A stretch of 25,882 nt of DNA from DAOTVX01 sp034436015 (GCA_034436015.1 DAOTWG010000012.1:1-25882), one strand, 5' to 3'; shown: positions 7,795-16,423, numbered from the stretch's first letter. Made by a program: numbers and translations. The notes: generated by a model from the sequence alone, not told the origin.

Positions 7795-8364
7795 CTACCC
7801 GAAAATGATTTCGTCTCCCTTCATCTCCCGAATGCGCACCAGCGCCTCGATGGGAACGCCGAGCGGCTCAAGAACCTTTCTCCCGCCCTCAAACACCTTC
7901 TCGATGAGCGTTCCGATGCCGACAATGCGCGCGCCGGCCGTCTGCGCTAGGCGCGCCAGCCCCATGATAGTGGCGCCGGTTGCCAGGAAATCATCAATAA
8001 TCAAGACGCGTTCGCCGCCTGCCAGATACTCTGGCGAGATAATCAACTCAACCATCTGACCCTTCGTGTGGGAAGGAGCCAGGGTCAAAAAGACGCGATC
8101 GGGCATGGTAACCGGCTTGGTCTTGCGCGCGTACACGACAGGCAGGTTCAGATAATGAGCGGTCATCAGCGCCGGCGCAATGCCGGAGATTTCTGCCGTC
8201 AGCACCTTCGTCGCGTTGACGGAAGCGAAACGTCGCGCCAATTCCCGACCACAGAGGTCCATCAGAGCCGCGTCTACCTGATGGTTGATGAAGCCGTCCA
8301 CCTTCAGAATACCATTGCCGAGGTGTTTACCGTCGCGCAGAATGCGTTCGCTCAATTCTTGCAT
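7795..8364 (-). CDS. xpt: Xanthine phosphoribosyltransferase
   Basis: Xpt transfers the phosphoribosyl group of PRPP to xanthine, giving XMP. The 189-residue protein matches the Bacillus Xpt length and pattern. The opening LKVDGFINHQVDAALMD corresponds to the LKVDSFLNHQID motif, ISGIAPALMTA corresponds to SSGIAPAVMTG, and the PRPP loop VLIIDDFLATGAT lies at about 120-132. The C-terminal IEKVFEGGR corresponds to IEKSFQPGR. The ATG has a GGAG ribosome-binding site 7 bases upstream. It is the first gene of xpt-guaA-(SpeE-like). Gram-positive xpt genes often carry a purine riboswitch, but the leader here is only about 65 bases and shows no such aptamer. APRT is the main alternative; the motifs favour Xpt. 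Confidence 0.93.
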   Translation of the reverse strand: MQELSERILRDGKHLGNGILKVDGFINHQVDAALMDLCGRELARRFASVNATKVLTAEISGIAPALMTAHYLNLPVVYARKTKPVTMPDRVFLTLAPSHTKGQMVELIISPEYLAGGERVLIIDDFLATGATIMGLARLAQTAGARIVGIGTLIEKVFEGGRKVLEPLGVPIEALVRIREMKGDEIIFG

Positions 8365-8408
8365 TGCGATTCTCCAGAGTAAGGGACTTGGCAGACGTCA
8401 TTTTACAA

Positions 8409-8463
8409 CGGCTTCGCCGAAGCCGCTAGAGGAAAGTATAATCCATGTGCACATAAGCGTTAT
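8409..8463 (-). promoter_or_regulatory. Probable promoter and leader hairpin of xpt-guaA
   Basis: On the minus strand a TATACT -10 box (complement of 8435-8440) lies 17 bases downstream of a weak -35 ATAACG (complement of 8458-8463). The short leader then contains a 7-bp hairpin, CGGCTTC-GGC-GAAGCCG (8409-8425). The hairpin is followed by TTGTAAAATG rather than a U-run, so it looks like a 5' stabilising structure and not a terminator. Confidence 0.5.
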
Positions 8464-8535
8464 CGGCGGATATGGCTCTGTGGGGCGTTGTCCTACGACT
8501 TTGGCGCGCATATCCAGAATCGGTCTTTGTAGAAT

Positions 8536-8565
8536 CAAAAATCGGGCCTCGCTGGAGGCCCGATT
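8536..8565 (-). terminator. Intrinsic terminator of the cold-shock gene
   Basis: A perfect 11-bp stem, AATCGGGCCTC / GAGGCCCGATT, with a 4-base loop begins 18 bases after the cold-shock stop codon. On the minus strand it ends in five Ts followed by GATTCT. Confidence 0.85.
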
Positions 8566-8582
8566 CTCGTCAGGTCACGATG

Positions 8583-8798
8583 TCACTCCAAGGGGACCAC
8601 ATTGGCCGCCTGCAGGCCTTTGGGTCCCTGCTCGATGGAGAATTCCACTTTCTGGTTCTGTTCCAGGCGCTTGTAGCCATCCATCTGGATCGCCGAGAAG
8701 TGGACGAATACATCTTCGCCACTCTCACGGCCAATGAAGCCATAGCCCTTGGTTGCATTGAACCATTTGACGATTCCGATGTAACGTTCTTCTGACAT
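8583..8798 (-). CDS. Cold-shock protein (CspA family)
   Basis: This is a single cold-shock domain that binds single-stranded nucleic acid and melts mRNA structure. The product has 71 residues, near the family norm. It opens MSEERYIGIVKWFNATKGYG, and shows RNP1 KGYGFIG (residues 17-23) and RNP2 DVFVHFSAI (28-36). The frame is open 19 codons upstream, but the internal ATG at 8798 matches the family start and has AAGGAG plus AAAGG ribosome-binding sequence just upstream. It is a monocistronic unit with its own extended -10 promoter, a structured leader of about 70 bases and a clear terminator. The csp paralogue letter cannot be given from sequence alone. Confidence 0.96.
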   Translation of the reverse strand: MSEERYIGIVKWFNATKGYGFIGRESGEDVFVHFSAIQMDGYKRLEQNQKVEFSIEQGPKGLQAANVVPLE

Positions 8799-8839
8799 AG
8801 ATTGCCTTTCTCCTTGCATAAAAATTTTTGCGCCCGGCC

Positions 8840-8863
8840 CGCCAAACTTCGACAAGCCTGGCG
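8840..8863 (-). promoter_or_regulatory. Hairpin in the cold-shock mRNA leader
   Basis: The transcript contains CGCCAGGCTT-GTCG-AAGTTTGGCG, a 10-bp stem with two G-U pairs and a 4-base loop. After a GC-rich stretch, an AAAAATTTTT tract and the ribosome-binding site follow. Leader structures in csp mRNAs are known elsewhere to respond to temperature; a similar role here is inference. Confidence 0.5.
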
Positions 8864-8875
8864 CACTCTAGGGTA

Positions 8876-8904
8876 AGATTATCACGGATGAACACAGAAG
8901 TCAA
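8876..8904 (-). promoter_or_regulatory. Promoter of the cold-shock gene
   Basis: TTGACT (complement of 8899-8904), a 17-base spacer and TAATCT (complement of 8876-8881), with a TG one base upstream of the -10 box. Predicted start is near 8869, giving about 70 bases of leader. Confidence 0.75.
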
Positions 8905-9155
8905 GGAAATCGGGGGATGGGATCGTTCCGAAAACGGGGAAACGCCACTTCCCCTGGCGCCGAAGCGAAAGAAAGAAGCCGTTTCCGGGCCAATTTTCCA
9001 AACTATTCCCAAGAACGGTCAAACGTGCAACCTAGAGAGCATGGTCTCCTCCCCCCTCGCCTTATCCAAGTCTGGAACAATCCTCTCGGTGGTCTTCCGA
9101 ATGCGGTCAATAAAGCGGATAGCATTGGCGCCGATACATACGCTGTCGCCCGTTC
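8905..9155. other. Gene-free stretch between csp promoter and SDR gene
   Basis: No supported gene. The minus strand has an open frame to 9019 that is mostly the out-of-frame shadow of the SDR gene, and a short GGGGAA/TTCCCC repeat lies near 8936-8954. Nothing more is visible. Confidence 0.5.
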
Positions 9156-10094
9156 TCAGGGGCGTCTCCTCGGCACGTGGCGAGGGGGCAGGTAGATGTT
9201 TTGCAGAGCATCCTCGAGACGCGCAAAGCGGAAACAGTAGCCCAATTCCAACAAGCGTTGCGGCTGCACAGGTCGGCCTTCTAGCAACAAGACGCTCATC
9301 TCTCCCAGGGCCAGACGCAACGGCAGGGACGGCACAGGCAGCCAAAACGGCCGATGCAGAACGCGAGCCAGTGTACAAAGAAATTCGGCGTTGTTGACCG
9401 AGTGCGGAGCAACGAGGTTGAACGGCCCGCGCGCCGCAGGGTGCTCGAGTAAGAAGCGCATCGCACCGACAGCATCCGCCACGTGAATCCACGGCATTGT
9501 CTGTTGTCCGCTCCCTATTGGCCCGCCGAGGCACAAATGCACCGGCAAGGCAATGCGCGGCAACATGCCCTCAGAAGCCGCAAGCACGACCGCCAGGCGA
9601 ACAACCACTCGCCGCAAGCCAAGCTCTTCCACCGCTTGCGTGGAGGCCTCCCAGTCGCACGTCAAGCGAGCCAGAAAATCCTCGCCAGGCGGCGTGGATT
9701 CGGTTGCAGGGTCGCCACGCGCGCCATAGTGATTGACCCCTGAAGCCTGCAAGAAAACAGCCGGTCGCCAGCGAACGCGACGGATGGCCTCCGCCAGCAC
9801 CAGGCCAGGCAGGACGCGTGAGTCGCGCAGGCGTTTCTTTCGTCGCGCGTTCCAGGGCCAGCGACCGACGCTTTCTCCACTTAGATTCACCACGGCGTCC
9901 ACCTCGCTAACCGCCTTCGCCCATTCGCCACACGAACAACCATCCCAAAGCAACATCCTGACGCCTTCCGGCGCGCCCCGCGCTGTTTGCTGCCGGCGCG
10001 TCAACACCCAGACTTCATGTCCATCGCCCACTAGAGACTGGCTGAGGGCGCGTCCGAGAAACCCACTACCGCCTGCTATGAGCACACGCATCAT
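9156..10094 (-). CDS. TIGR01777-family SDR epimerase-like protein
   Basis: A 312-residue NAD(P)-binding protein of the extended SDR class. The Rossmann motif GGSGFLG lies at residues 8-14. Family hallmarks are VVNLSGESVGRWPWNARRKK followed by RDSRV, and the ASGVNHYGARGD segment where the SDR active-site region lies. PWIHVADAVGAM follows, and the C-terminal EGRPVQPQRLLELGYCFRF is typical of TIGR01777 (YfcH/SDR39U1-like). The substrate of the family is unknown. Two ATG codons lie in tandem at 10094 and 10091; either could start. Only a weak GGTGAT precedes them, and the candidate promoter leaves a very short leader. The stop at 9156 is followed by about 250 bases with no gene before the csp promoter. 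It is divergent from the lipoprotein gene at 10260. Confidence 0.9.
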   Translation of the reverse strand: MMRVLIAGGSGFLGRALSQSLVGDGHEVWVLTRRQQTARGAPEGVRMLLWDGCSCGEWAKAVSEVDAVVNLSGESVGRWPWNARRKKRLRDSRVLPGLVLAEAIRRVRWRPAVFLQASGVNHYGARGDPATESTPPGEDFLARLTCDWEASTQAVEELGLRRVVVRLAVVLAASEGMLPRIALPVHLCLGGPIGSGQQTMPWIHVADAVGAMRFLLEHPAARGPFNLVAPHSVNNAEFLCTLARVLHRPFWLPVPSLPLRLALGEMSVLLLEGRPVQPQRLLELGYCFRFARLEDALQNIYLPPRHVPRRRP

Positions 10095-10109
10095 GGCATC
10101 ACCGTTTTA

Positions 10110-10115
10110 ATCATA
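10110..10115 (-). promoter_or_regulatory. Extended -10 element for the SDR gene
   Basis: The minus strand reads TGC-TATGAT (hexamer complement of 10110-10115) about 15 bases before the tandem ATGs. There is no good -35 box. The predicted leader is only about 10 bases, so the message may be nearly leaderless. Confidence 0.4.
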
Positions 10116-10163
10116 GCACAAAAACACAGGCCAGCCCTTCCCGCCGGTAGTCCTCTTTGGGGA

Positions 10164-10192
10164 TTGCTTTTCCTTCCAGAGTAACCTACAAT
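10164..10192 (+). promoter_or_regulatory. Promoter of the SH3-like lipoprotein gene
   Basis: TTGCTT at 10164-10169, a 17-base spacer, and TACAAT at 10187-10192. The leader would be about 60 bases, ending in an AAAGGAGG ribosome-binding site at 10248-10255. Confidence 0.6.
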
Positions 10193-10259
10193 GTAGAAGT
10201 CATACGAGAGGCCCCGGAGATCGCGCCCGAATAGTTTTCGAAAGGTCAAAGGAGGCATC

Positions 10260-11171
10260 ATGTGCCGTGATCGTTTTCGTCAAAACCTAATCCTACTGGT
10301 TCTAGGGTTATCGCTGGCCTGTAGCCTGCCGGCTAGCCTATCTGCCACCAATGTTCCTGCCGGGGATACCGTTGCGACCGCGTTGGCTCAGACTCAGGCA
10401 GTGCAAACCATCGTCGCCTACTCGGCCGCGGCGACTCTGACAGCCATACAAGCTGCCGCTACGCAAGCTGCCCCCTCGCCCACGCCTTCCATCACACCAA
10501 CAGAACCCCCCGCCTGGACGGAAACCCCAAGCCTGACGCCGACGCCCACAGCCACGTTTACCCCAGAAGTACCTATGGTCAGCGTCTCGGTGGATACGAA
10601 CTGCCGCACCGGGCCGGGCAAGGTCTATGACATGGTTGGAGCACTGAGCGTTGGCAAGAGCGCCGAAGTCGTCGCACGCGACCCCACCGGCGCCTACTGG
10701 TATATTCGCAATCCCCACAACCCAGCTTCCTTCTGCTGGATTTGGGGTCAATACGCCACGGTCAGCGGCAATGTCGCCGGCTTGCCTATCTATACGCCGC
10801 CGCCCACGCCAACGCCTGCTCCTGATTTCACAGTTGCCTACTCCGCGTTCGAGTTCTGCGCTCCAAACTATGCTCTGGAATTCACCGTCAACAATACAGG
10901 TAGCCTGACCTTGCAATCGTATCGCACGGTCGCGAAAGATTTGGTCCATTCTGTGACCAAAACTTGGCAGGCTAACATCTTCCGCGAGCTCTCCGGTTGC
11001 GCTCTACCGGCGGCGCAACTCGACTTGACCCCCGGCGAGAGTGGTACCGTCTTGGCAGGCCCCTTTGACCACTCACCGGCTGGCGAAAATTTCACCGTGA
11101 CGGTCACCCTATGCACCGAGGATGGCCTAGGCGGCATTTGCGCCAGCAAGACGATTTCCTTCACACCATAA
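10260..11171 (+). CDS. SH3-like domain lipoprotein
   Basis: A 303-residue secreted lipoprotein. Residues 1-20 form a signal peptide ending in the lipobox LSLAC, with lipidated Cys21. An Ala/Thr/Gln-rich segment (38-71) and a Pro/Thr-rich linker (72-104) lead to a bacterial SH3-like domain at about 106-170. That domain has NCRTGPGKVYDMVGAL and the closing CWIWGQYATV. A second Pro/Thr linker (179-188) precedes a C-terminal beta-rich, cysteine-containing domain (189-303) that looks Ig-like. Such SH3 modules are thought to bind cell-wall or glycan ligands; the ligand here is unknown. The ATG has AAAGGAGG 4 bases upstream. It has its own promoter and is followed by a probable terminator, so it appears to be a single-gene unit. 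Confidence 0.85.
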   Translation: MCRDRFRQNLILLVLGLSLACSLPASLSATNVPAGDTVATALAQTQAVQTIVAYSAAATLTAIQAAATQAAPSPTPSITPTEPPAWTETPSLTPTPTATFTPEVPMVSVSVDTNCRTGPGKVYDMVGALSVGKSAEVVARDPTGAYWYIRNPHNPASFCWIWGQYATVSGNVAGLPIYTPPPTPTPAPDFTVAYSAFEFCAPNYALEFTVNNTGSLTLQSYRTVAKDLVHSVTKTWQANIFRELSGCALPAAQLDLTPGESGTVLAGPFDHSPAGENFTVTVTLCTEDGLGGICASKTISFTP

Positions 11172-11220
11172 CGGTTCCTCGCGTCTCCAACAGTGCCTGG
11201 GGAGAGAACTTGAACGCGCC

Positions 11221-11257
11221 GGGCGGGGGTGTTGCGCCTCCGCCCTTGTCCTTTTCC
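11221..11257 (+). terminator. Probable terminator after the lipoprotein gene
   Basis: A 9-bp stem (GGGCGGGGG / CCTCCGCCC, one G-U pair) with a 7-base loop is followed by TTGTCCTTTTCC. The tail is T-rich but interrupted. Confidence 0.5.
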
Positions 11258-11301
11258 GACAATGGTTGTCAAAACGCTTCCGACAAAGCGCGCAAAAATG
11301 C

Positions 11302-11330
11302 TTGCCGACCTCCCGGATTAAAGTTATAAT
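11302..11330 (+). promoter_or_regulatory. Promoter of the sugar-type ABC ATPase gene
   Basis: TTGCCG (11302-11307), a 17-base spacer and a perfect TATAAT (11325-11330). The start should be near 11337, leaving a leader of about 28 bases that contains the ribosome-binding site CGGAGG. Confidence 0.7.
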
Positions 11331-11364
11331 ACACACACTATATTCTCAAGAAACGGAGGTCCAA

Positions 11365-12465
11365 ATGGCTAGTGTTACGTACGAACATGTTACCAAAGAA
11401 TTCGGCGATGTCGTTGCGGTCAACGACCTTTCGTTGTACGTAGACGACGGCGAATTCGTAGTCTTTGTAGGCCCCTCGGGCTGCGGGAAAACCACAGCCC
11501 TGCGCCTGTTGGCCGGCCTCGAAGAAGTCACTCGTGGGACAATTATGATTGGCGATCGCGTCGTCAATGATGTCCCCCCGAAAGATCGCGATATCGCGAT
11601 GGTCTTCCAATCTTACGCTCTGTACCCCCACATGTCGGTGTACGATAACATGGCCTTTGGCCTCAAACTGCGTAAGGTTCCGAAGGCGGAAATTAAGCGC
11701 CGCGTGCAAGAAGCGGCGGAGATTTTGGGCATTCAAGACCTACTGGATCGTAAGCCGCGCCAACTCTCCGGCGGTCAGCGTCAGCGCGTGGCGCTCGGTC
11801 GCGCCATCGTCCGCGAGCCGAAAGTCTTCCTGCTGGATGAGCCTCTTTCCAACCTGGATGCCAAGTTGCGCATCGCGATGCGTGCGGAACTCACCAAACT
11901 CCACAACCGCCTGAAGTCAACCTTCATCTACGTGACCCACGATCAGATGGAGGCCATGACCATGGCCTCGCGGATTGCCGTCATCAACAAGGGTGTGTTA
12001 CAGCAACTAGACACACCGCAAGTGCTTTACGATTATCCCAACAACATGTTTGTGGCGGGCTTCATCGGTTCGCCGGCCATGAACTTCTTCAAAGGTCATC
12101 TGCGTAAGGCAGACGGAAAACTGGTCTTCGACACCGGCACCTTCTACGTGCCCATTCCGCAGGAGCGCGCCAAGGCCTGCCAGGCATACCTCGACAAGGC
12201 GGTCATTCTGGGCATCCGGCCCGAGGATATACACAATCCTCAGTTCGCGCCACCCGGCATCAACGCCGCGCTTGTCCCGACTAAGGTGGACGTGACCGAA
12301 TTGATGGGCAACGAAATCTTCCTTTACCTGGTCTCCGGCCCCGATTCCTTCATCGCCCGCGTGGACCCACGCACCTCGTTCCGCATCGGCGATCAGGTGC
12401 AGGTGGCTTTCAACATGGATCGCTTCCATATGTTCGATCCTGATACCGAAGCCGCCATTCGCTAA
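11365..12465 (+). CDS. Sugar-type ABC transporter ATP-binding protein (MsmX/UgpC/MalK-like)
   Basis: A 366-residue ATPase of the carbohydrate-uptake (CUT1) class, acting on the inner face of the membrane. Walker A GPSGCGKT is at 36-43, the Q-loop at VFQSYALYPHM, signature LSGGQRQR at 134-141, Walker B VFLLDEP at 154-160 and the switch His192 in THDQMEA. The C-terminal third (about 240-366) is the MalK-type regulatory/TOBE region, including GIRPEDI. The frame opens earlier at 11266, but the ATG at 11365 has CGGAGG upstream and matches the family start. No permease or binding-protein gene is adjacent, and a promoter and terminator frame it as a single gene. It may therefore serve several distant sugar importers, as MsmX does in Bacillus (inference). 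Confidence 0.93.
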   Translation: MASVTYEHVTKEFGDVVAVNDLSLYVDDGEFVVFVGPSGCGKTTALRLLAGLEEVTRGTIMIGDRVVNDVPPKDRDIAMVFQSYALYPHMSVYDNMAFGLKLRKVPKAEIKRRVQEAAEILGIQDLLDRKPRQLSGGQRQRVALGRAIVREPKVFLLDEPLSNLDAKLRIAMRAELTKLHNRLKSTFIYVTHDQMEAMTMASRIAVINKGVLQQLDTPQVLYDYPNNMFVAGFIGSPAMNFFKGHLRKADGKLVFDTGTFYVPIPQERAKACQAYLDKAVILGIRPEDIHNPQFAPPGINAALVPTKVDVTELMGNEIFLYLVSGPDSFIARVDPRTSFRIGDQVQVAFNMDRFHMFDPDTEAAIR

Positions 12466-12485
12466 GCCCATTTGCTTCGTACTCG

Positions 12486-12519
12486 AAACCGCCAGGCGCT
12501 GACCGTCCTGGCGGTTTTT
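12486..12519 (+). terminator. Intrinsic terminator after the ABC ATPase gene
   Basis: A perfect 11-bp stem, AAACCGCCAGG / CCTGGCGGTTT, with a 10-base loop, ending in five Ts. Confidence 0.9.
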
Positions 12520-12520
12520 C

Positions 12521-12549
12521 ATCACAATCCATCCCATTTCAGGTAAAAT
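12521..12549 (+). promoter_or_regulatory. Probable promoter of gpmA
   Basis: ATCACA (12521-12526), a 17-base spacer and TAAAAT (12544-12549), immediately after the preceding terminator. The -35 box is a partial match. Confidence 0.5.
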
Positions 12550-12595
12550 AAAGGCCGTCCCAATCCAACCTCTCTTACGCGGAGCGAAGAACCTT

Positions 12596-13354
12596 ATGGG
12601 AGCCGAATACAAACTCGTACTGGTCCGCCATGGACAGAGCGTGTGGAACCTCGAGAATCGTTTCACCGGCTGGACGGACATCGGTCTCACCGAGCAAGGC
12701 ATTGCCGAGGCGCATGCCGCTGGCCGGCTGTTGCGCGAGGGCGGCTATACGTTTGACATCGCCTACACTTCTGTGCTCAAGCGCGCCATTCAGACCCTGT
12801 GGATCATCTTACAGGAACTAGAATTAGAATGGATACCGGTCGTTAACGCCTGGCAGTTGAACGAACGGCATTATGGAGCCCTGCAGGGATTAAACAAAGC
12901 GGAGATGGCGGCAAAGTTCGGCGAAGAGCAAGTAAAAGTCTGGCGACGCAGCTACGACGTACCGCCGCCCGCGCTCGAACTGGACGATCCGCGCCATCCA
13001 CGTTTCGATCGCCGTTACGCCGGTTTGAAGCCCGAGGAACTTCCCTGCACCGAGTCCTTGAAAAACACGCTGGAACGTGTGTTGCCCTACTGGCATAGCA
13101 CCATTGCGCCAACCATCCGGAGCGGGCAACGCATCTTGATCTCGGCGCACGGCAACAGTTTGCGAGCCATGGTCAAGTATCTGGATAACCTCTCCGACCA
13201 GGAAATCGTCGAACTGAATATTCCGACCGGCATCCCCCTTGTTTACGAACTCGACGCCGATCTGCGCCCCGTCACACATTACTATCTTGGCGACCCGGAG
13301 GCTGTAGCGCGAGCAGCCGCGGCGGTCGCCGCGCAGGGCAAAGCGCAACAGTAA
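12596..13354 (+). CDS. gpmA: 2,3-bisphosphoglycerate-dependent phosphoglycerate mutase
   Basis: This enzyme interconverts 3- and 2-phosphoglycerate in glycolysis and gluconeogenesis. The 252 residues match the dPGM family. The phosphohistidine motif LVRHGQS contains His12, followed by NRFTGWTDIGLTEQG, Arg63 in LKRAIQT, Glu90 in NERHYGALQG and the second catalytic His185 in SAHGNSLRA. The intact insert regions (WRRSYDVPPP and the DRRYAGL loop) mark a true mutase, not a broad phosphatase of the same superfamily. The ATG has GGAG 11 bases upstream, a longish spacing. The C-terminus ends in an Ala-rich tail. The gene has its own weak promoter and is followed by a strong inverted repeat. Confidence 0.96.
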   Translation: MGAEYKLVLVRHGQSVWNLENRFTGWTDIGLTEQGIAEAHAAGRLLREGGYTFDIAYTSVLKRAIQTLWIILQELELEWIPVVNAWQLNERHYGALQGLNKAEMAAKFGEEQVKVWRRSYDVPPPALELDDPRHPRFDRRYAGLKPEELPCTESLKNTLERVLPYWHSTIAPTIRSGQRILISAHGNSLRAMVKYLDNLSDQEIVELNIPTGIPLVYELDADLRPVTHYYLGDPEAVARAAAAVAAQGKAQQ

Positions 13355-13382
13355 CCATCTCTTCCTCGTGCGACTCCAAGAA

Positions 13383-13412
13383 CAAGCCGCCGTCCCGGGA
13401 GACGGCGGCTTG
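13383..13412. terminator. Strong hairpin after gpmA
   Basis: A perfect 12-bp stem, CAAGCCGCCGTC / GACGGCGGCTTG, with a 6-base loop lies 28 bases after the gpmA stop. No T-run follows on the plus strand (GCTTCCCC); the minus strand continues TTCTTGG. It probably terminates or stabilises the gpmA mRNA, without the canonical tail. Confidence 0.55.
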
Positions 13413-13437
13413 GCTTCCCCTACACGCCAAGTCGTTC

Positions 13438-14135
13438 TACCCTTCCTCTGTAAGATGCTGCACTGAAGAATCCCTCGCGCATGAAAACATATCATGCGGT
13501 TGATATTGGATCCAATGGGAAATTTCCCAACGACGCTTGACAGCGCGACCGGCCACGAACGCTAGGCGGCGCAGGATAGTCGGAAACGCTTTGGTGGTCC
13601 GGCCAGTGTTCCGAGAGCGGAAGACAGGTCTTGGCATAAGGAGCAACGATGGTGGCGTGAGCAAGAAGACCGGTGAGGGCGCACCGTACAGGAATCTCCT
13701 GTTCTCGTCTTGATAGGGCAATAAGGGTGTCGCAGTCCGATCCACAGCGAAGCGGTACTTGTTTTTATTCTTCGATAGGACAGGACGCCGTTGTTGGTGG
13801 AATATGGCGTTTGGCGCACACAGCAATCCCATCCACTCCGGCGAGCTTCCACCAGCACTTCGCGCAGAGCATTACCCACGTGACAGGCAATGCTCAGACA
13901 AGTAACACCGGCGCAGGTTGGCAAAAGTAAGATAATATCCTCCGCGTGGAGGCAGGTGTTGTGCCTTGAGCGACAGGCTTGAGTGAACCATCTGCACAAA
14001 GGAATGCAACATTTGCACCAATCGCAATTCCTCGCGTACTCTTGCCCGTGAGCCCGGGTATGGCTCGTTGTCTCCTTTCTCAGGACGAAACTCCCTTGTG
14101 CAAGCCTTTTCGTTAAGCACGAAGACTAGACTTCT
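13438..14135. other. 0.7-kb stretch with no recognisable gene
   Basis: Three overlapping frames on the minus strand are open for 80-145 codons (13437-13832, 13562-13999, 13872-14120). None has a ribosome-binding site, a family motif or a plausible composition; the translations are rich in Arg, Cys and Ser. They could be pieces of one decayed gene shifted between frames, but I cannot identify a parent. I see no terminal inverted repeats marking an insertion sequence and no clear promoter for the downstream EamA gene. Confidence 0.4.
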
Positions 14136-15020
14136 ATGTCCAAGAATCGTTTCTTACCGCATCTGGAAGTTCTGGCAGCCGTCCTCGTCTGGGGAGCATC
14201 GTTCATTGCCACCAAGATCGCTCTTCGCGAGACTCCTCCCGCGGTCGTCCTTTGGTTGCGCTTCGCGATGGGCGTATCCCTGTTGGGAATCGTTGTCATT
14301 TTGCAACGTCGGTTTTCCCTGCCGGCGCCGCGGGAACTGGCGCGCTTTGCCTGGATCGGTCTGATCGGCGTGACACTCCATCAAGGATCACAGACCATTG
14401 GTCTGAGCACCACACAGGCTTCTACAACCGCATGGATCGTAGCGACCACGCCCGTTTTTATGGCTTTTCTAGGATGGCTGACACTCAAGGAACGTCTGGG
14501 ATGGATACAGGGCAGCGGCATCGTTCTGGCAACGCTAGGTGTATTGCTGATCATCAGCAAAGGGAATATCCCCTTGCTTCTGGAGGGACGCTTGGGTCAG
14601 TCCGGTGATCTTCTTGCTCTTATCAGCGCATTGACCTGGGCTATGTTTTCTATCCTTTCCCGCCCGCTGTTGCAGCGGTATTCGCCAACAACCTTGATGT
14701 TTTGGGTCATGCTCATCGGCTGGATTTTTCTCTCCCCCTTCTTCGTCTGCGATGTCTCTCTGGAGAAGGTCGTTGCGATCTCCCTGCGTGGGTGGGCCGC
14801 CATCCTCTTTCTCGGAATATTTTGTTCCGGCCTGGCTTATACGGCCTGGTACGGCGCTCTACAGAAATTGAAAGCCGCGCACGTTGGCGCGTACCTCTAC
14901 CTGGAGCCGCTGGTCGCCACAGGGGTGGCGGCTCTGGCGCTGGGCGAGCCGATCACCCTGTTCACCTTCGTCGGCGGAGCGGCGATCTTGATAGGCGTTT
15001 ACCTGGTGAATCAAATCTAA
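14136..15020 (+). CDS. EamA-family (DMT superfamily) transporter
   Basis: A 294-residue inner-membrane protein with about ten hydrophobic helices arranged as two EamA repeats. The first repeat opens with EVLAAVLVWGASFIATKIAL and carries PPAVVLWLRFAMG. Each repeat ends with a helix followed by a short loop typical of the family (TLKERLGWIQGSGIVLATLG in the first, ALGEPITLFTFVGGAAILIG in the second). The family exports or imports varied metabolites (amino acids, nucleotide precursors, drugs); the substrate cannot be read from sequence. The ATG at 14136 fits the family start, but no convincing ribosome-binding site precedes it. A small hairpin at 15075-15114 lies between it and the convergent small gene. 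Confidence 0.9.
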   Translation: MSKNRFLPHLEVLAAVLVWGASFIATKIALRETPPAVVLWLRFAMGVSLLGIVVILQRRFSLPAPRELARFAWIGLIGVTLHQGSQTIGLSTTQASTTAWIVATTPVFMAFLGWLTLKERLGWIQGSGIVLATLGVLLIISKGNIPLLLEGRLGQSGDLLALISALTWAMFSILSRPLLQRYSPTTLMFWVMLIGWIFLSPFFVCDVSLEKVVAISLRGWAAILFLGIFCSGLAYTAWYGALQKLKAAHVGAYLYLEPLVATGVAALALGEPITLFTFVGGAAILIGVYLVNQI

Positions 15021-15074
15021 CACAACCACATGGTTCATGGCGTATCCCCCGTCATCGGATTTTCACAAAGAATT

Positions 15075-15114
15075 AGGGATTCACAAGCAGCAACCCTTTC
15101 CGCTGGGAATCCCT
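15075..15114. terminator. Possible bidirectional terminator between convergent genes
   Basis: AGGGATTC and GAATCCCT form an 8-bp outer stem, with an inner CAGC/GCTG pairing. It lies between the EamA gene and the small gene at 15125. No proper T-run follows on either strand. Confidence 0.35.
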
Positions 15115-15124
15115 GGGGCATGTT

Positions 15125-15373
15125 TCAAGAACCACGTTGCCGAGAGCGATCGTCCGCTTCTTCTTCCGACCTTCCCCCACGCGCCAGGCGCGCATACAAA
15201 GCACCGCCAAGAACTCCGAGAAACAGGCCGGCTACCGAGGCCGAGTAGGATAAGAAATTGAGGAAGAAGGTAGAGGGAACAACGCGAAGCACCATCAACA
15301 GAGGCAAGACCGCCCCTGTTAACACAAGCAGAAATCCAATCCCAATCAACCGGAGAGCGCGTCGTTCCTCCAT
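15125..15373 (-). CDS. Small membrane protein of unknown function
   Basis: An 82-residue product starting MEERRALRLIGIGFLLVLTG. Two hydrophobic helices (about residues 8-30 and 38-60) are joined by a short loop, and the C-terminus is charged (RGGRSEEEADDRSRQRGS). The frame is open 12 codons further, to an ATG at 15409, but that would overlap oppF; the ATG at 15373 leaves 17 bases after the oppF stop. The ribosome-binding sequence is weak (AGAAAG/GTAAG). It is the last gene of the opp unit. Small two-helix proteins of this type are often conserved but uncharacterised; I assign no function. Confidence 0.6.
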   Translation of the reverse strand: MEERRALRLIGIGFLLVLTGAVLPLLMVLRVVPSTFFLNFLSYSASVAGLFLGVLGGALYARLARGGRSEEEADDRSRQRGS

Positions 15374-15390
15374 GTTCTTACTTTCTGCGT

Positions 15391-16413
<1,023 letters not shown>

Positions 16414-16423
16414 GTCGTGCTCC

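Noticed and set aside
8365..8463. Purine riboswitch upstream of xpt
   Set aside because: The transcribed leader is only about 65 bases, and the three-way-junction core sequence of the aptamer is absent.
9019..9534. 171-codon minus-strand frame overlapping the end of the SDR gene
   Set aside because: Most of it is the out-of-frame shadow of the SDR gene; the 45-codon tail beyond it has no start signal or motif.
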